From VRUE01 sp963698085 (GTDB lineage Bacteria > Actinomycetota > Thermoleophilia > Solirubrobacterales > 70-9): 64,000 nucleotides of DNA. The notes under the pieces are model-generated. The model had not been told where the DNA came from. It ran no database searches and saw nothing but the letters and a program-made list of their open reading frames with translations. The stretch lies in the NCBI GenBank assembly GCA_963698085.1, contig OY969122.1, positions 620,001 to 684,000 on the forward strand. Direction: 5' to 3'. How positions within the stretch are numbered: position 1 is the stretch's first letter; every line of letters begins with the position of its first letter. The position numbers were made by a program, and so were the translations under genes. Below, in pieces: positions 24,895 to 32,399 of this stretch.

Positions 24895-25357
24895 ATGCGC
24901 ACCCGACAAGGCCGTACTTACGCGCTAACTTGCTGGCATCGCGAAAGGGGTATCCCAATTCCTGAAGAGATGAGATGGATGCCCTTTCCTCTTCGAGTGA
25001 ATTGACTCCTTCCTGCATGGCGCGGAGAAACGCTTCCATCTCAGCCTCGTCGCCTTCTGGAGCACCGAGCTCGTAAAGCCTGTCGACGGCCTCCTGCAAG
25101 GCGGGCGCAACCGAGACTTCAATCGCCTTCGCGAAGCTGACGTCTTCAGTGGGGTCCGACGGCTGATATTCGAAGGCTCGTTCGGCTCCGTCGATACAGA
25201 TAGTACGGGCTTTTTTGATGAAGGCGGCCCGTGCAAGCGATGACGCGGTAACAGTTTGGGTGTCTCCCCCACTATTCTCATCGTCTCCACCACACCCCGC
25301 GATAAGCACGGTGACGGTAAGCGTCGCTACGAGTATGGCCGTCCAGCGAGTAGTCAA
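24887..25357 (-). CDS. Small lipoprotein, three-cysteine family
   Basis: A 156-residue protein with a TTG start, GGGGAG 5 nt upstream, signal MTTRWTAILVATLTVTVLIAGC (lipobox LIAGC). Then comes an acidic linker, FIKKARTICIDGAERAF, LYELGAPEGDEAEMEAFLRAMQEGVNSLE and a C-terminal ARKYGLVGCAYA. The same blocks recur in the lipoproteins at 41890 and 44221 (EAICSRGRREAL, ELGAPADEMEQ, ARKAGLVSCIYG). First gene of a two-gene operon upstream of the truncated six-cysteine copy. Confidence 0.82.
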   Translation of the reverse strand: MTTRWTAILVATLTVTVLIAGCGGDDENSGGDTQTVTASSLARAAFIKKARTICIDGAERAFEYQPSDPTEDVSFAKAIEVSVAPALQEAVDRLYELGAPEGDEAEMEAFLRAMQEGVNSLEEERASISSLQELGYPFRDASKLARKYGLVGCAYA

Positions 25358-25435
25358 TGTCTCTCCCCTTTTGAGTAGGAGAGATAGTTTAATAGATTTT
25401 TATTGATCGTGGCTTTCTTGCCATCGCCTATCAAA

Positions 25436-25470
25436 GAACGAGGGCCCGGCTTTCAGCCGGGCCCTCGTTC
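25436..25470. terminator. Intrinsic terminator of collagen-like gene 2
   Basis: A perfect 15-bp stem (GAACGAGGGCCCGGC / GCCGGGCCCTCGTTC) with a five-base loop, 30 bp beyond the collagen-like stop. Confidence 0.87.
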
Positions 25471-25500
25471 TCAAAGCGTCGGTGGTGGGCAGCTACCTGC

Positions 25501-26838
25501 TTAGGGGTCTTCGGTGTTGACTGCCCAGGAACCCCTGGCGTACCCACCTGAGGTCGCCGGAAGGGAGAGATTCGGCAGCGCTTCAAGCGTGAACGGGATG
25601 ATCACGCCGCTCCCGGGATGGGGGCTTTTCCAAAGAGCTGATTCGCCCCCGCCTTCCAGGGTGGGAGAGATGGCAGGGTTGATCTGTTCGGTGGTGGCGA
25701 ATACGCAAACCAAACCGGGTTCGGCCTGCGGATTCGCGTCGCTACTGCCAGCGCCACAGACGCCTTCTACTTCGGCGGCAGAGAACAAGATCTGCGGCCC
25801 CGTCAGTTTGCCTTCGCCGGTATCAACAACGATCCCAACTCCCCCGAGGAGGCTGCCCGGATCGGAGGCGTAGACCAGATCGGGAGCTGGATCGATCTCC
25901 TGCAGCCAAAAGATCGATGCCTGCATGGGAACGGTCCCCCCGGCGCCGCCTTCTTCGCCCTCAGCGCTCCAGACGCCGGTCAGGACTTCAAGGCTGGTGC
26001 CTTTGCCCGTGGCGCCTTTGGGCCCGGTGGCACCGGTTGAGCCTTTCTGTCCCGCGGGACCGGTCGCACCTTCATCGCCGGTTGGACCTGCCGGGCCGGT
26101 TGAGCCTTTAGCACCGGTTGCACCGCCGGTCGGACCTTTGGCGCCGGTCGGACCTTTGGCGCCTTCATCGCCGGTCAAGCCTTTGGCGCCTTCATCGCCG
26201 GTCGGGCCTGCAGCGCCGGTTGGTCCTTTGGCACCCGTGGCCCCTCCAAAGCCGGTCGCGCCTTTGGGACCAGCCGCACCGGTCGCGCCTTTCGCGCCCG
26301 TGGCGCCTTTGGCACCTCCGGCACCCGTTGCGCCTTTCAAGCCCTGGGCGCCGGTCGCGCCTTTCAAGCCCTGGGCGCCGGTCGCGCCTTTCAAGCCCTG
26401 GGTGCCGGTGGCCCCTTTCGGGCCTTGCGAACCCGTAGCGCCTTTGGTGCCCTGGGCGCCCGTCGGGCCTTTTAAGCCCTGGGTGCCGGTGGCGCCTTTT
26501 TTCCCGGTCGCGCCTTTCTGACCTGGGGCGCCGGCGTCACCTTTATCCCCCTTATCCCCCTTGGGGCCCTGGGGGCCGGCAGGACCCACCGGGCCCTGGG
26601 GACCAGTCGGACCGGTGAGGGTGGCTTTTTTGATCATGGTGTCCACCTGCTGCTTCTGCTTTTTGCTGAGGCCCGAGTTGCCTTTTTTGGCCGAGGCCTT
26701 GGCTGAGGAGCCCTCATCCGCTGCGAGGGCGCTGCTGGACGTCGCAATAAACACGAAAGCCATCGCCGCGATCGCCAAACCGGCGGCGGCAAAGGGCATC
26801 TGCAGCGCTCTAGCGCGCGTACGTAGGACTGCTGGCAT
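25501..26838 (-). CDS. Collagen-like exported protein, complete copy
   Basis: A 445-residue protein from ATG 26838 (MPAVLRTRARALQ), chosen over the upstream frame because GGGAGG lies 8 nt before it. Signal/anchor about 12-40; Lys-rich linker KKGNSGLSKKQKQQVDTMIKK; about 70 Gly-X-Y triplets (GAT, GPK, GLK, GAK; residues about 75-290) with one short interruption (GDEGAKGLTGDEGAKGPT); then a C-terminal domain of about 145 residues (VLTGVWSAEGEEGG, LPATSGGYARGSW). Stalk-and-head architecture suits a trimeric surface fibre; the head is unassigned. It is the paralogue of 1-829, sharing N-terminus and promoter; the heads appear to have diverged. Confidence 0.92.
   Translation of the reverse strand: MPAVLRTRARALQMPFAAAGLAIAAMAFVFIATSSSALAADEGSSAKASAKKGNSGLSKKQKQQVDTMIKKATLTGPTGPQGPVGPAGPQGPKGDKGDKGDAGAPGQKGATGKKGATGTQGLKGPTGAQGTKGATGSQGPKGATGTQGLKGATGAQGLKGATGAQGLKGATGAGGAKGATGAKGATGAAGPKGATGFGGATGAKGPTGAAGPTGDEGAKGLTGDEGAKGPTGAKGPTGGATGAKGSTGPAGPTGDEGATGPAGQKGSTGATGPKGATGKGTSLEVLTGVWSAEGEEGGAGGTVPMQASIFWLQEIDPAPDLVYASDPGSLLGGVGIVVDTGEGKLTGPQILFSAAEVEGVCGAGSSDANPQAEPGLVCVFATTEQINPAISPTLEGGGESALWKSPHPGSGVIIPFTLEALPNLSLPATSGGYARGSWAVNTEDP
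26327..26407. repeat. 27-bp tandem repeat, three units, in collagen-like gene 2
   Basis: Units 26327-26353, 26354-26380 and 26381-26407 differ at two positions and encode GAQGLKGAT three times, giving a slippage-prone triplet array. Confidence 0.85.
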
Positions 26839-26898
26839 TAGGTGCCTCCCTCTCGTTCCCTGTTCATAAAACTTGCCCGGACCCCCGGACTCGTGGGT

Positions 26899-26927
26899 AC
26901 CATAACCGAGCATCGTCGTTTACGCAA
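26899..26927 (-). promoter_or_regulatory. Predicted promoter of collagen-like gene 2
   Basis: TTGCGT (26927-26922), 17 bp, TATGGT (26904-26899), followed by the GAGTCCGGGGGTCCGG leader shared with the first collagen-like gene. Confidence 0.65.
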
Positions 26928-27006
26928 GATGCATAGTCCGTTCCTCAATCGACGCGATCGAGTGTGCCGAGATTCGGACATTGCAATCGGCTACGCTGGA
27001 CGGCTG

Positions 27007-27810
27007 ATGGATGCGGGGGAGCGGACGCGTTTCGCGGAGGACATCCGGCGGACGATCGTCGAGCAGTCCTATCGGGCAAACGTTGGGCACATCGGCTCGG
27101 CCCTGTCGATCGCCGACCTCGTGGCAGCCGTGACCGGCGGGCCGGCTCGCATTGACCGCGGGGCCGAGCGCGACCGCGTGGTCCTCTCCAAGGGGCATGC
27201 AGCTCTTGCGCTCTACGCGGCCCTCCATCTACAAGGGCGCCTCGAGGACGGCGCGCTCGACACCTTCTGCGCTGACGGCACGCTGCTCGGCGTCCATCCC
27301 GAGCATGCCCTCGACGGTGTTGACTTCTGCACCGGCTCGCTCGGACAGGGCCTCTCTCTTGGCGCCGGCGCCGCGCTTGGCGCCAAGCGGCAGGGCTCGG
27401 ACCGGCGCGTCTACGTGATCATGAGCGATGCGGAGCTGAACGAGGGGTCGACCTGGGAGGCGGTGATGTTCGCCGCCCAGCACCAACTCCACAACATCGT
27501 CTTGCTCGTCGACCTGAACGGCCAGCAGGCGCTCGGCTACACCCGCGACATCATCGACCTCGGCGACGTGGCGGAAAAGCTGTCGGCGTTCGGCTGGTCG
27601 GTCGAGACGACGCCGGGTCACGACCAAGCCGCGCTTGGTGCCGCGCTGGAGACGACAAGCGAGGGAAGGCCGCGAGCGATCGTCGCCGAGACCACCTTCG
27701 GCTACGGGGTCTCTTTCATGGAGTCGAAGATCGAGTGGCACTACCTGCCGCTCGACGACGAGTCCTATGCCACGGCGATCGCTGATCTGGACGCGCGGAC
27801 GGCGGCGTGA
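27007..27810 (+). CDS. Transketolase, N-terminal (TPP-binding) subunit
   Basis: A 267-residue protein from ATG 27007 (MDAGERTRFAEDIRRT); the frame upstream is noncoding. It carries the N-terminal transketolase half: LSKGHAALALYAAL, GSLGQGLSLGAGAALGAK, and the TPP/metal segment SDAELNEGSTWEAVMFAAQ...VDLNG. The usual G-D-G opening of the TPP motif reads S-D-A here, with the metal-binding Asp and Asn retained. GTGA overlap with the next gene (27807-27810) shows tight coupling with the C-terminal subunit. Split transketolases of this size often serve specialised sugar pathways rather than the central pentose pathway; the glycan genes downstream fit that. Confidence 0.88.
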   Translation: MDAGERTRFAEDIRRTIVEQSYRANVGHIGSALSIADLVAAVTGGPARIDRGAERDRVVLSKGHAALALYAALHLQGRLEDGALDTFCADGTLLGVHPEHALDGVDFCTGSLGQGLSLGAGAALGAKRQGSDRRVYVIMSDAELNEGSTWEAVMFAAQHQLHNIVLLVDLNGQQALGYTRDIIDLGDVAEKLSAFGWSVETTPGHDQAALGAALETTSEGRPRAIVAETTFGYGVSFMESKIEWHYLPLDDESYATAIADLDARTAA

Positions 27811-28736
27811 GAAACGAGTTCCTCGAGGAGCTGGTCGCTCTCGCCGAGGCCGACGAGCGAGTGATGCTGCTGACCGGCGACCTCGGCTTCATGGTGTTGG
27901 AGGAGTTTCAGCGCCGCTTCCCCGACCGCTTCGTCAACTGCGGCGTAGCCGAGCAGAACATGGTCGGCGTCGCGACCGGACTTGCCGAGGCGGGCTTCGT
28001 GCCGTTCGTCTACTCAATCGCGACCTTCTCGACGCTGCGTCCCTACGAGTTCATCCGCAACGGCCCCGCCCTACACGGCCTGCCGGTGCGCGTCGTCGGC
28101 GTCGGCGGTGGCTTCGACTATGGCCACAACGGGGTGACGCACTTCGCGCTCGAGGACTACGCGGTGATGCGCGCCCAGCCCGCGATCACGACCGTCGTCC
28201 CGGCTGACGCCGCGCAAGCGCGGGCCGCCCTGCGGGCGACCGCGGACCTGCCTGGCCCCGTCTACTTCAGGGCGAGTAAGCGGGGCGAGGAGCTGCACGG
28301 GCTCGACGGCCGCTTCGCGCTCGGCCGTCTCGAGCTGCTGCGCGACGGCAGCGACGTTGCGATCCTGGCGATCGGCTCGATCGCCCACGAGGCCGTCGCC
28401 GCCGCCGAGCAGCTCGCCGAGCGCGGCGTCCAGGCAGCGGTGGGGCTGGTCTCCTCCTTCAACCCGAGCGCTGTCGAGGACATCGCCGCGCTGCTAGCGG
28501 AGGTACCCGCGGTTTTGACCGTGGAGGCGCACTACCGGGACGGCGGGCTCGGCTCGCTGGTGGCCGAGACGACCGCCGAACACGACCTCGGCTGCCGGCT
28601 GCTGCGCGCCGGCGTCGAGCGCATGCCCGGCGGCGAGACCGGCTCCCAGCAGTTCCTCGAGGATCGCCATGGCCTCAGCGCTCCCCGGCTCGTCGCGCAA
28701 ATCGAGCAGGCCTTGATAGCAAAGCAGCACAAGTAG
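27807..28736 (+). CDS. Transketolase, C-terminal subunit
   Basis: A 309-residue protein with GTG start overlapping the previous stop. It has the pyrimidine-binding domain (RFVNCGVAEQNMVGVATGLAEAG with catalytic Glu, PFVYSIATFSTLRPYEFIRN, VGVGGGFDYGHNGVTHFALEDYAVMRAQP) and the C-terminal transketolase domain (AILAIGSIAHEAVAAAEQL). It pairs with the 27007 gene to form one TPP enzyme that moves two-carbon ketol units. Substrate unknown. The glycosyltransferase gene starts 11 bp later, so these form an operon. Confidence 0.9.
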   Translation: MRNEFLEELVALAEADERVMLLTGDLGFMVLEEFQRRFPDRFVNCGVAEQNMVGVATGLAEAGFVPFVYSIATFSTLRPYEFIRNGPALHGLPVRVVGVGGGFDYGHNGVTHFALEDYAVMRAQPAITTVVPADAAQARAALRATADLPGPVYFRASKRGEELHGLDGRFALGRLELLRDGSDVAILAIGSIAHEAVAAAEQLAERGVQAAVGLVSSFNPSAVEDIAALLAEVPAVLTVEAHYRDGGLGSLVAETTAEHDLGCRLLRAGVERMPGGETGSQQFLEDRHGLSAPRLVAQIEQALIAKQHK

Positions 28737-28747
28737 GCTGCGCGCCG

Positions 28748-29779
28748 ATGAAGATCTCGGCCGTCATCGCCTGCTACCGCGACGCCCCAGCGGTGCCGGT
28801 CATGCACGAACGCCTCGTTGCCGTCTTCGAGCAGATCGGTGCCGACTACGAGATCGTCTTCGTCAACGATGGCTCACCCGACGACGCCGGCGAGGTGCTC
28901 GCCGAGCTGGCCCAGCGCGATCCCAAGGTGGTCGTCGTCAACCACGCGCGGGCCTTCGGCTCGCAGAGCGCCTTCACCTCGGGGATGCGGATCGCCAGCG
29001 GCGACGCGGTGGTGCTCCTCGACGGCGACCTGCAGGACCCGCCCGAGGTGATCCCCAGCTTCGTCGAGAAATGGCAGGAGGGATACGACGTCGTCTACGG
29101 CGAGCGCGTGGAGCGCGACGCGCCCCGCTACATGCGCTGGTTCTACAAGGCCTTCTACCGGGTGTTCCGCCGCTTCGCCTACGTCGAGGTTCCGCTCGAC
29201 GCCGGCGACTTCAGCCTGATGGACCGCCGCGTGGTCGACTCGATCAACGCGATGCCGGAGGCGCACCGCTTCCTGCGCGGCCTGCGCGCCTGGGTCGGCT
29301 ACAAGCAGGTCGGCGTCCCCTACGTGCGCCCAGAGCGGATGTTCGGCACGACGACGAACAGCTTCCTCAAGAACCTCGGCTGGGCGCGGCGGGCGATCGT
29401 CTCCTTCTCCTACGCCCCGCTCGAGCTAATCACCGGCGTCGCCCTCGTGGTCGTCGCCGGCTCGTTCATCAGCCTCCTGGTCCAGCTCGTGCTGCGCATC
29501 GTCGACCCAGCGGCGGCGCCAAAAGGGCTGACGACCCTGATCATCCTGATCCTCTTCCTCGGCGGCATCCAGCTGCTCTGCCTGGCGATCATCGGCAGCT
29601 ATCTGGGGCACATGTACGAGGAGGTCAAGCGGCGGCCGCCGTTCGTCGTCGGATCGATCCTCAACCCGCCCGAGGGTGTCGAAGCGGTCCCGCCCCCACG
29701 CAGCAGCGATCAGGCGGCGGACGCGGTCGCGGTCCAACCCAGGCAGTCGTCTCCGCCCCCGCCGCGCAACGAGACGTGA
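28748..29779 (+). CDS. Family 2 glycosyltransferase, polyprenyl-phosphate type
   Basis: A 343-residue protein of the DPM1/ArnC/GtrB type: VIACYRDAPAVPV, IVFVNDGSPDDA, VVLLDGDLQDPPE (metal-binding D-x-D), AGDFSLMDRR, LGRLSWA-like interface helix, two C-terminal membrane helices (about 225-250 and 262-290), then a Pro-rich cytoplasmic tail. Such enzymes charge undecaprenyl phosphate with one sugar for later transfer outside the membrane, which fits the GT-C-like proteins downstream. The last 70 bp overlap, tail to tail, the methyltransferase gene on the other strand. Confidence 0.9.
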   Translation: MKISAVIACYRDAPAVPVMHERLVAVFEQIGADYEIVFVNDGSPDDAGEVLAELAQRDPKVVVVNHARAFGSQSAFTSGMRIASGDAVVLLDGDLQDPPEVIPSFVEKWQEGYDVVYGERVERDAPRYMRWFYKAFYRVFRRFAYVEVPLDAGDFSLMDRRVVDSINAMPEAHRFLRGLRAWVGYKQVGVPYVRPERMFGTTTNSFLKNLGWARRAIVSFSYAPLELITGVALVVVAGSFISLLVQLVLRIVDPAAAPKGLTTLIILILFLGGIQLLCLAIIGSYLGHMYEEVKRRPPFVVGSILNPPEGVEAVPPPRSSDQAADAVAVQPRQSSPPPPRNET

Positions 29780-30483
29780 GCTAGAACCGCCAGCACGGCG
29801 ACGAGCGGCAGAGCAAGAACAGCGGCGATGCGAGCGGGGCTGAGGCCGCCGTCGGGAGGGAAGAGCGCCGGCAGTGCCAGCGCGATCAGCTTGTAACAGG
29901 CGACGGTCGCCTCGTTGCCACGGGCGTGGACGACGACGTCAGCGAAGCCGGCTGCCTCGAGCATGCTGCGCAGGCTCGACGGCGTGAACCGCCAGTAATC
30001 GTGGGGAATGTAGTGCCAGCGGGCGGCGAAGGGGACGGTGAGGACGATCCGGCCACCAGGCCGCAACACCCGCCCCGCCTCGGCGAGGAATGTCGCCGGG
30101 TCGGGCACGTGCTCGAGCGTCTCGGTGGCGAGCACGACGTCCACCACGGCGTCCTCGACCGGCCAGCGATTGCCCTCGAAGTATTCGGTGTCGGGCAGGT
30201 CGTAGCCGAACGCCGCGTGCGCCGCCGCCGTGTCGATCGCCCGGTAGCGCGAGCCCGCTGGCAACAGCGGTCGGTAAGGGTGGGCGCCCGCGCCGACGTC
30301 GAGCACGTCGCCGTGAGCGCTCGCCAGCTCGATCTTCAGGTCGCGCCAGATCGACGCCGCCTGCAGGTCGAGCAGCCGCCGCGCCGCGGCGAGGAGGCGG
30401 TCGCGGCGCGTCCGCGGCGGCCGGAAGGCCGGCGGCTGCCAGCGCTCTGCGGTGCGCAGGGCGAGGTTCTCCCGCTCAGGCAC
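29710..30483 (-). CDS. Class I SAM methyltransferase, membrane-tailed
   Basis: About 257 residues from GTG 30483 (VPERENLALRTAERW), chosen because the frame further upstream merely shadows the neighbouring gene and because GTG overlaps that gene's stop by 8 nt. SAM-binding motif VLDVGAGAHP, acidic second strand IDTAAA, ATETLEHVPDP and LRPGGRIVLTVPF are typical of the Methyltransf_11 group. A hydrophobic C-terminus (IAAVLALPLVAVLAVLAHV) suggests a membrane anchor. The 3' end overlaps the glycosyltransferase by 70 bp. Probably modifies a lipid-linked sugar; substrate unproven. Confidence 0.82.
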   Translation of the reverse strand: MPERENLALRTAERWQPPAFRPPRTRRDRLLAAARRLLDLQAASIWRDLKIELASAHGDVLDVGAGAHPYRPLLPAGSRYRAIDTAAAHAAFGYDLPDTEYFEGNRWPVEDAVVDVVLATETLEHVPDPATFLAEAGRVLRPGGRIVLTVPFAARWHYIPHDYWRFTPSSLRSMLEAAGFADVVVHARGNEATVACYKLIALALPALFPPDGGLSPARIAAVLALPLVAVLAVLAHVSLRGGGGDDCLGWTATASAA

Positions 30484-31408
30484 GAGTGCCCCAGGCGAGG
30501 AGGTTGCCGACCGGGAGCGAGACGGGGCGATCGCCGATGCCGATTCGCTCCAGCGCACGGGAAAGGAGCGCTCCGGGCCGCTCCGGCAGGGGCAGCAAAC
30601 GGACCCAGTAGCGAAGCGGGTAGCAGTTGCGGATCGGGTGCCGGCGGACATCGCGCAGCCCGGCACCCCGCAGCAGCGCCTCGACGCTGCGCGGCGAGAA
30701 CAACTGCATGTGCTCGACGTCGACGATCGGCGAGCGCATCCCCAGCGCACGGTTGACGGGAGCGCGCCGGTCGTGGCAGACGAGCGCGAAGGCCCCTCCC
30801 GGCCGCAGCAGCGTGACCGCGTCGCGGACCAGCGCCGCCGGATCGGGCACATGCTCGATCGTCTGGAAGCAGGTGACGAGGCTGAGGCTGCCCGGCTCGC
30901 GGATGCCGGGATGGAAGATGCCGTGCTCGATCAGCTCGGCAACGGCGGGGTCCGCTGCCTCGATCGGCGCGCGCGAGGGCTCCACCCCGCCGACGTCGTC
31001 GAAGCCGAGCGCGAGCAGCTCGCCGAGGAAGGCGCCCTCGCCCGTGCCGATGTCAAGCGCGCCGCGGCGCTCCGGCAAGCCGGCGAGGACCTCCGTCAGC
31101 TCGTGCGCGTAGGTGCGGGCGGCGTAGCGCGCCTCCTCGGCGCTGTCGAAGGCGGCGGCGTTGTAAGCGCGGGCCAGCACCTCCGGCGCGGGGACAGGGC
31201 TGGCGTAGACGAGGTCGCAGCCGGGGCATTCGACCAGACGCAGCCGCATGTGCTCGGGCCGCTTGCGCGAGGCGAAGGCATGCTCATCGAGGAGCTCGAA
31301 GTCGAGGCGCTGCTCGGCGAAGATGCGCCGCTCGTCGGTCGATCCGCAGGTCGGACAGCCGCGCTCTCTCAGCTCGCCCAGGGGCCCGGCGGTGGCGCTC
31401 GGCGTCAC
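30476..31408 (-). CDS. Zinc-ribbon class I SAM methyltransferase
   Basis: About 310 residues if started at GTG 31408 (VTPSATAGPLGEL); a longer frame to 31486 would overlap the divergent epimerase. N-terminal zinc ribbon (CPTCGS...CPGCDLVY), then SAM motif GALDIGTGEGAFL, VGGVEPS, FQTIEHVPDPAALV and LRPGGAFALVCHD. This layout is common in sugar-modifying methyltransferases of polysaccharide loci. It shares an 8-nt overlap with the next methyltransferase gene, forming a two-gene minus-strand operon divergent from the epimerase. Confidence 0.85.
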   Translation of the reverse strand: MTPSATAGPLGELRERGCPTCGSTDERRIFAEQRLDFELLDEHAFASRKRPEHMRLRLVECPGCDLVYASPVPAPEVLARAYNAAAFDSAEEARYAARTYAHELTEVLAGLPERRGALDIGTGEGAFLGELLALGFDDVGGVEPSRAPIEAADPAVAELIEHGIFHPGIREPGSLSLVTCFQTIEHVPDPAALVRDAVTLLRPGGAFALVCHDRRAPVNRALGMRSPIVDVEHMQLFSPRSVEALLRGAGLRDVRRHPIRNCYPLRYWVRLLPLPERPGALLSRALERIGIGDRPVSLPVGNLLAWGTRA

Positions 31409-31433
31409 GGCGGCAGAGCATATGATGCGCCCG

Positions 31434-32399
31434 ATGAGGGCGCTCGTCACCGGGGCAGGCGGCTTCGTCGGCGCCAACCTGGCCACGGCACTGGCGGAGG
31501 CCGGTCACGAGGTCGTCGCCTGGACCCACCCGGGCAGTCCGACCTGGCGCCTCGATCACTTGGTGGACGCGATGGAGATCGTCCCGGTCGAGCTGCTCGA
31601 CCCGGATGCCGTCGAGACAGCCTTGCGCTCGGCGCAGCCCGAGTGGGTCTTCCACCTGGCCGCCCACGGCGCCTACTCCTGGCAGCGCGACCCGGAGCTG
31701 ATCATGCAGACGAACCTGGTCGCCACGGTGCGCCTGCTTGCCGCCTGCCAGGAGCACGGCTTCGCCGCCTTCGTGCACGCCGGCACCTCTTCGGAGTACG
31801 GCTTTCAAGACCACCCACCCAGCGAGGGCGAGCTGCCGGAGCCGAACAGCGACTACGCGACGATGAAGGCAGCCGCGACCATGCACTGCCGCTTCGTCGC
31901 CCAGCGCGACGACCTCCACGTCCTCACCCTGCGCCTCTACTCGGTCTACGGGCCGTGGGAGGAGCCCGGGCGGCTGATGCCGACCCTGGTCGCCCGCGGG
32001 CTGGAAGGACGTCTTCCCCCTCTGGTCTCCCCCGACACGCCGCGCGACTTCGTCTCGGTACGCGATGCCGAGCGCGCCTTCCTGCTCGCCGCAGAGCGCT
32101 CTGACCTGCCGCGCGGCAGCGTCCTCAACATCGCCTCCGGTCAACAGACGACCCTGCGCGAGGTGGTCGAGGTCGCGCGGGCGGAGCTAGACCTCGTCGC
32201 CGAGCCCGAGTGGCGAACCGAGCCGCAGCGCTCCTGGGACGCCGCCGTCTGGGTCGGCGACGCCCGCCGCGCTCAGGAGCAGCTCGGCTGGAGCGCCGAG
32301 GACGACCTCCCCTCTGGCTTCGCTTGCCTCGCCAACTGGCTGCGCGAGCATCCCGAGCTCTGGGAGCGCTACGGAATTGACCCCGAGGCAATCGGCTGA
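31434..32399 (+). CDS. NAD-dependent sugar epimerase/dehydratase
   Basis: A 321-residue extended SDR enzyme from ATG 31434 (MRALVTGAGGFVGANL); ATG 31425 is possible. Rossmann motif GxxGxxG at 8-14, AAHGAYSWQRDPELIMQTN, the catalytic SSEYG and Y-x-x-x-K (SDYATMK), and the substrate loop RLYSVYGPWEEPGRLMP. Acts on a nucleotide sugar, supplying precursor to this glycan locus; product not predictable. The start lies about 25 bp from the divergent methyltransferase. The last 31 bp overlap the convergent membrane-protein gene. Confidence 0.9.
   Translation: MRALVTGAGGFVGANLATALAEAGHEVVAWTHPGSPTWRLDHLVDAMEIVPVELLDPDAVETALRSAQPEWVFHLAAHGAYSWQRDPELIMQTNLVATVRLLAACQEHGFAAFVHAGTSSEYGFQDHPPSEGELPEPNSDYATMKAAATMHCRFVAQRDDLHVLTLRLYSVYGPWEEPGRLMPTLVARGLEGRLPPLVSPDTPRDFVSVRDAERAFLLAAERSDLPRGSVLNIASGQQTTLREVVEVARAELDLVAEPEWRTEPQRSWDAAVWVGDARRAQEQLGWSAEDDLPSGFACLANWLREHPELWERYGIDPEAIG

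Noticed and set aside
25501..26838. Phage tail fibre
   Set aside because: Collagen-like tail fibres exist, but no phage gene is nearby and the protein has a signal/anchor segment.
30452..32104. 550-codon plus-strand frame
   Set aside because: Its sequence is an Arg/Pro-rich shadow of the methyltransferases and epimerase.
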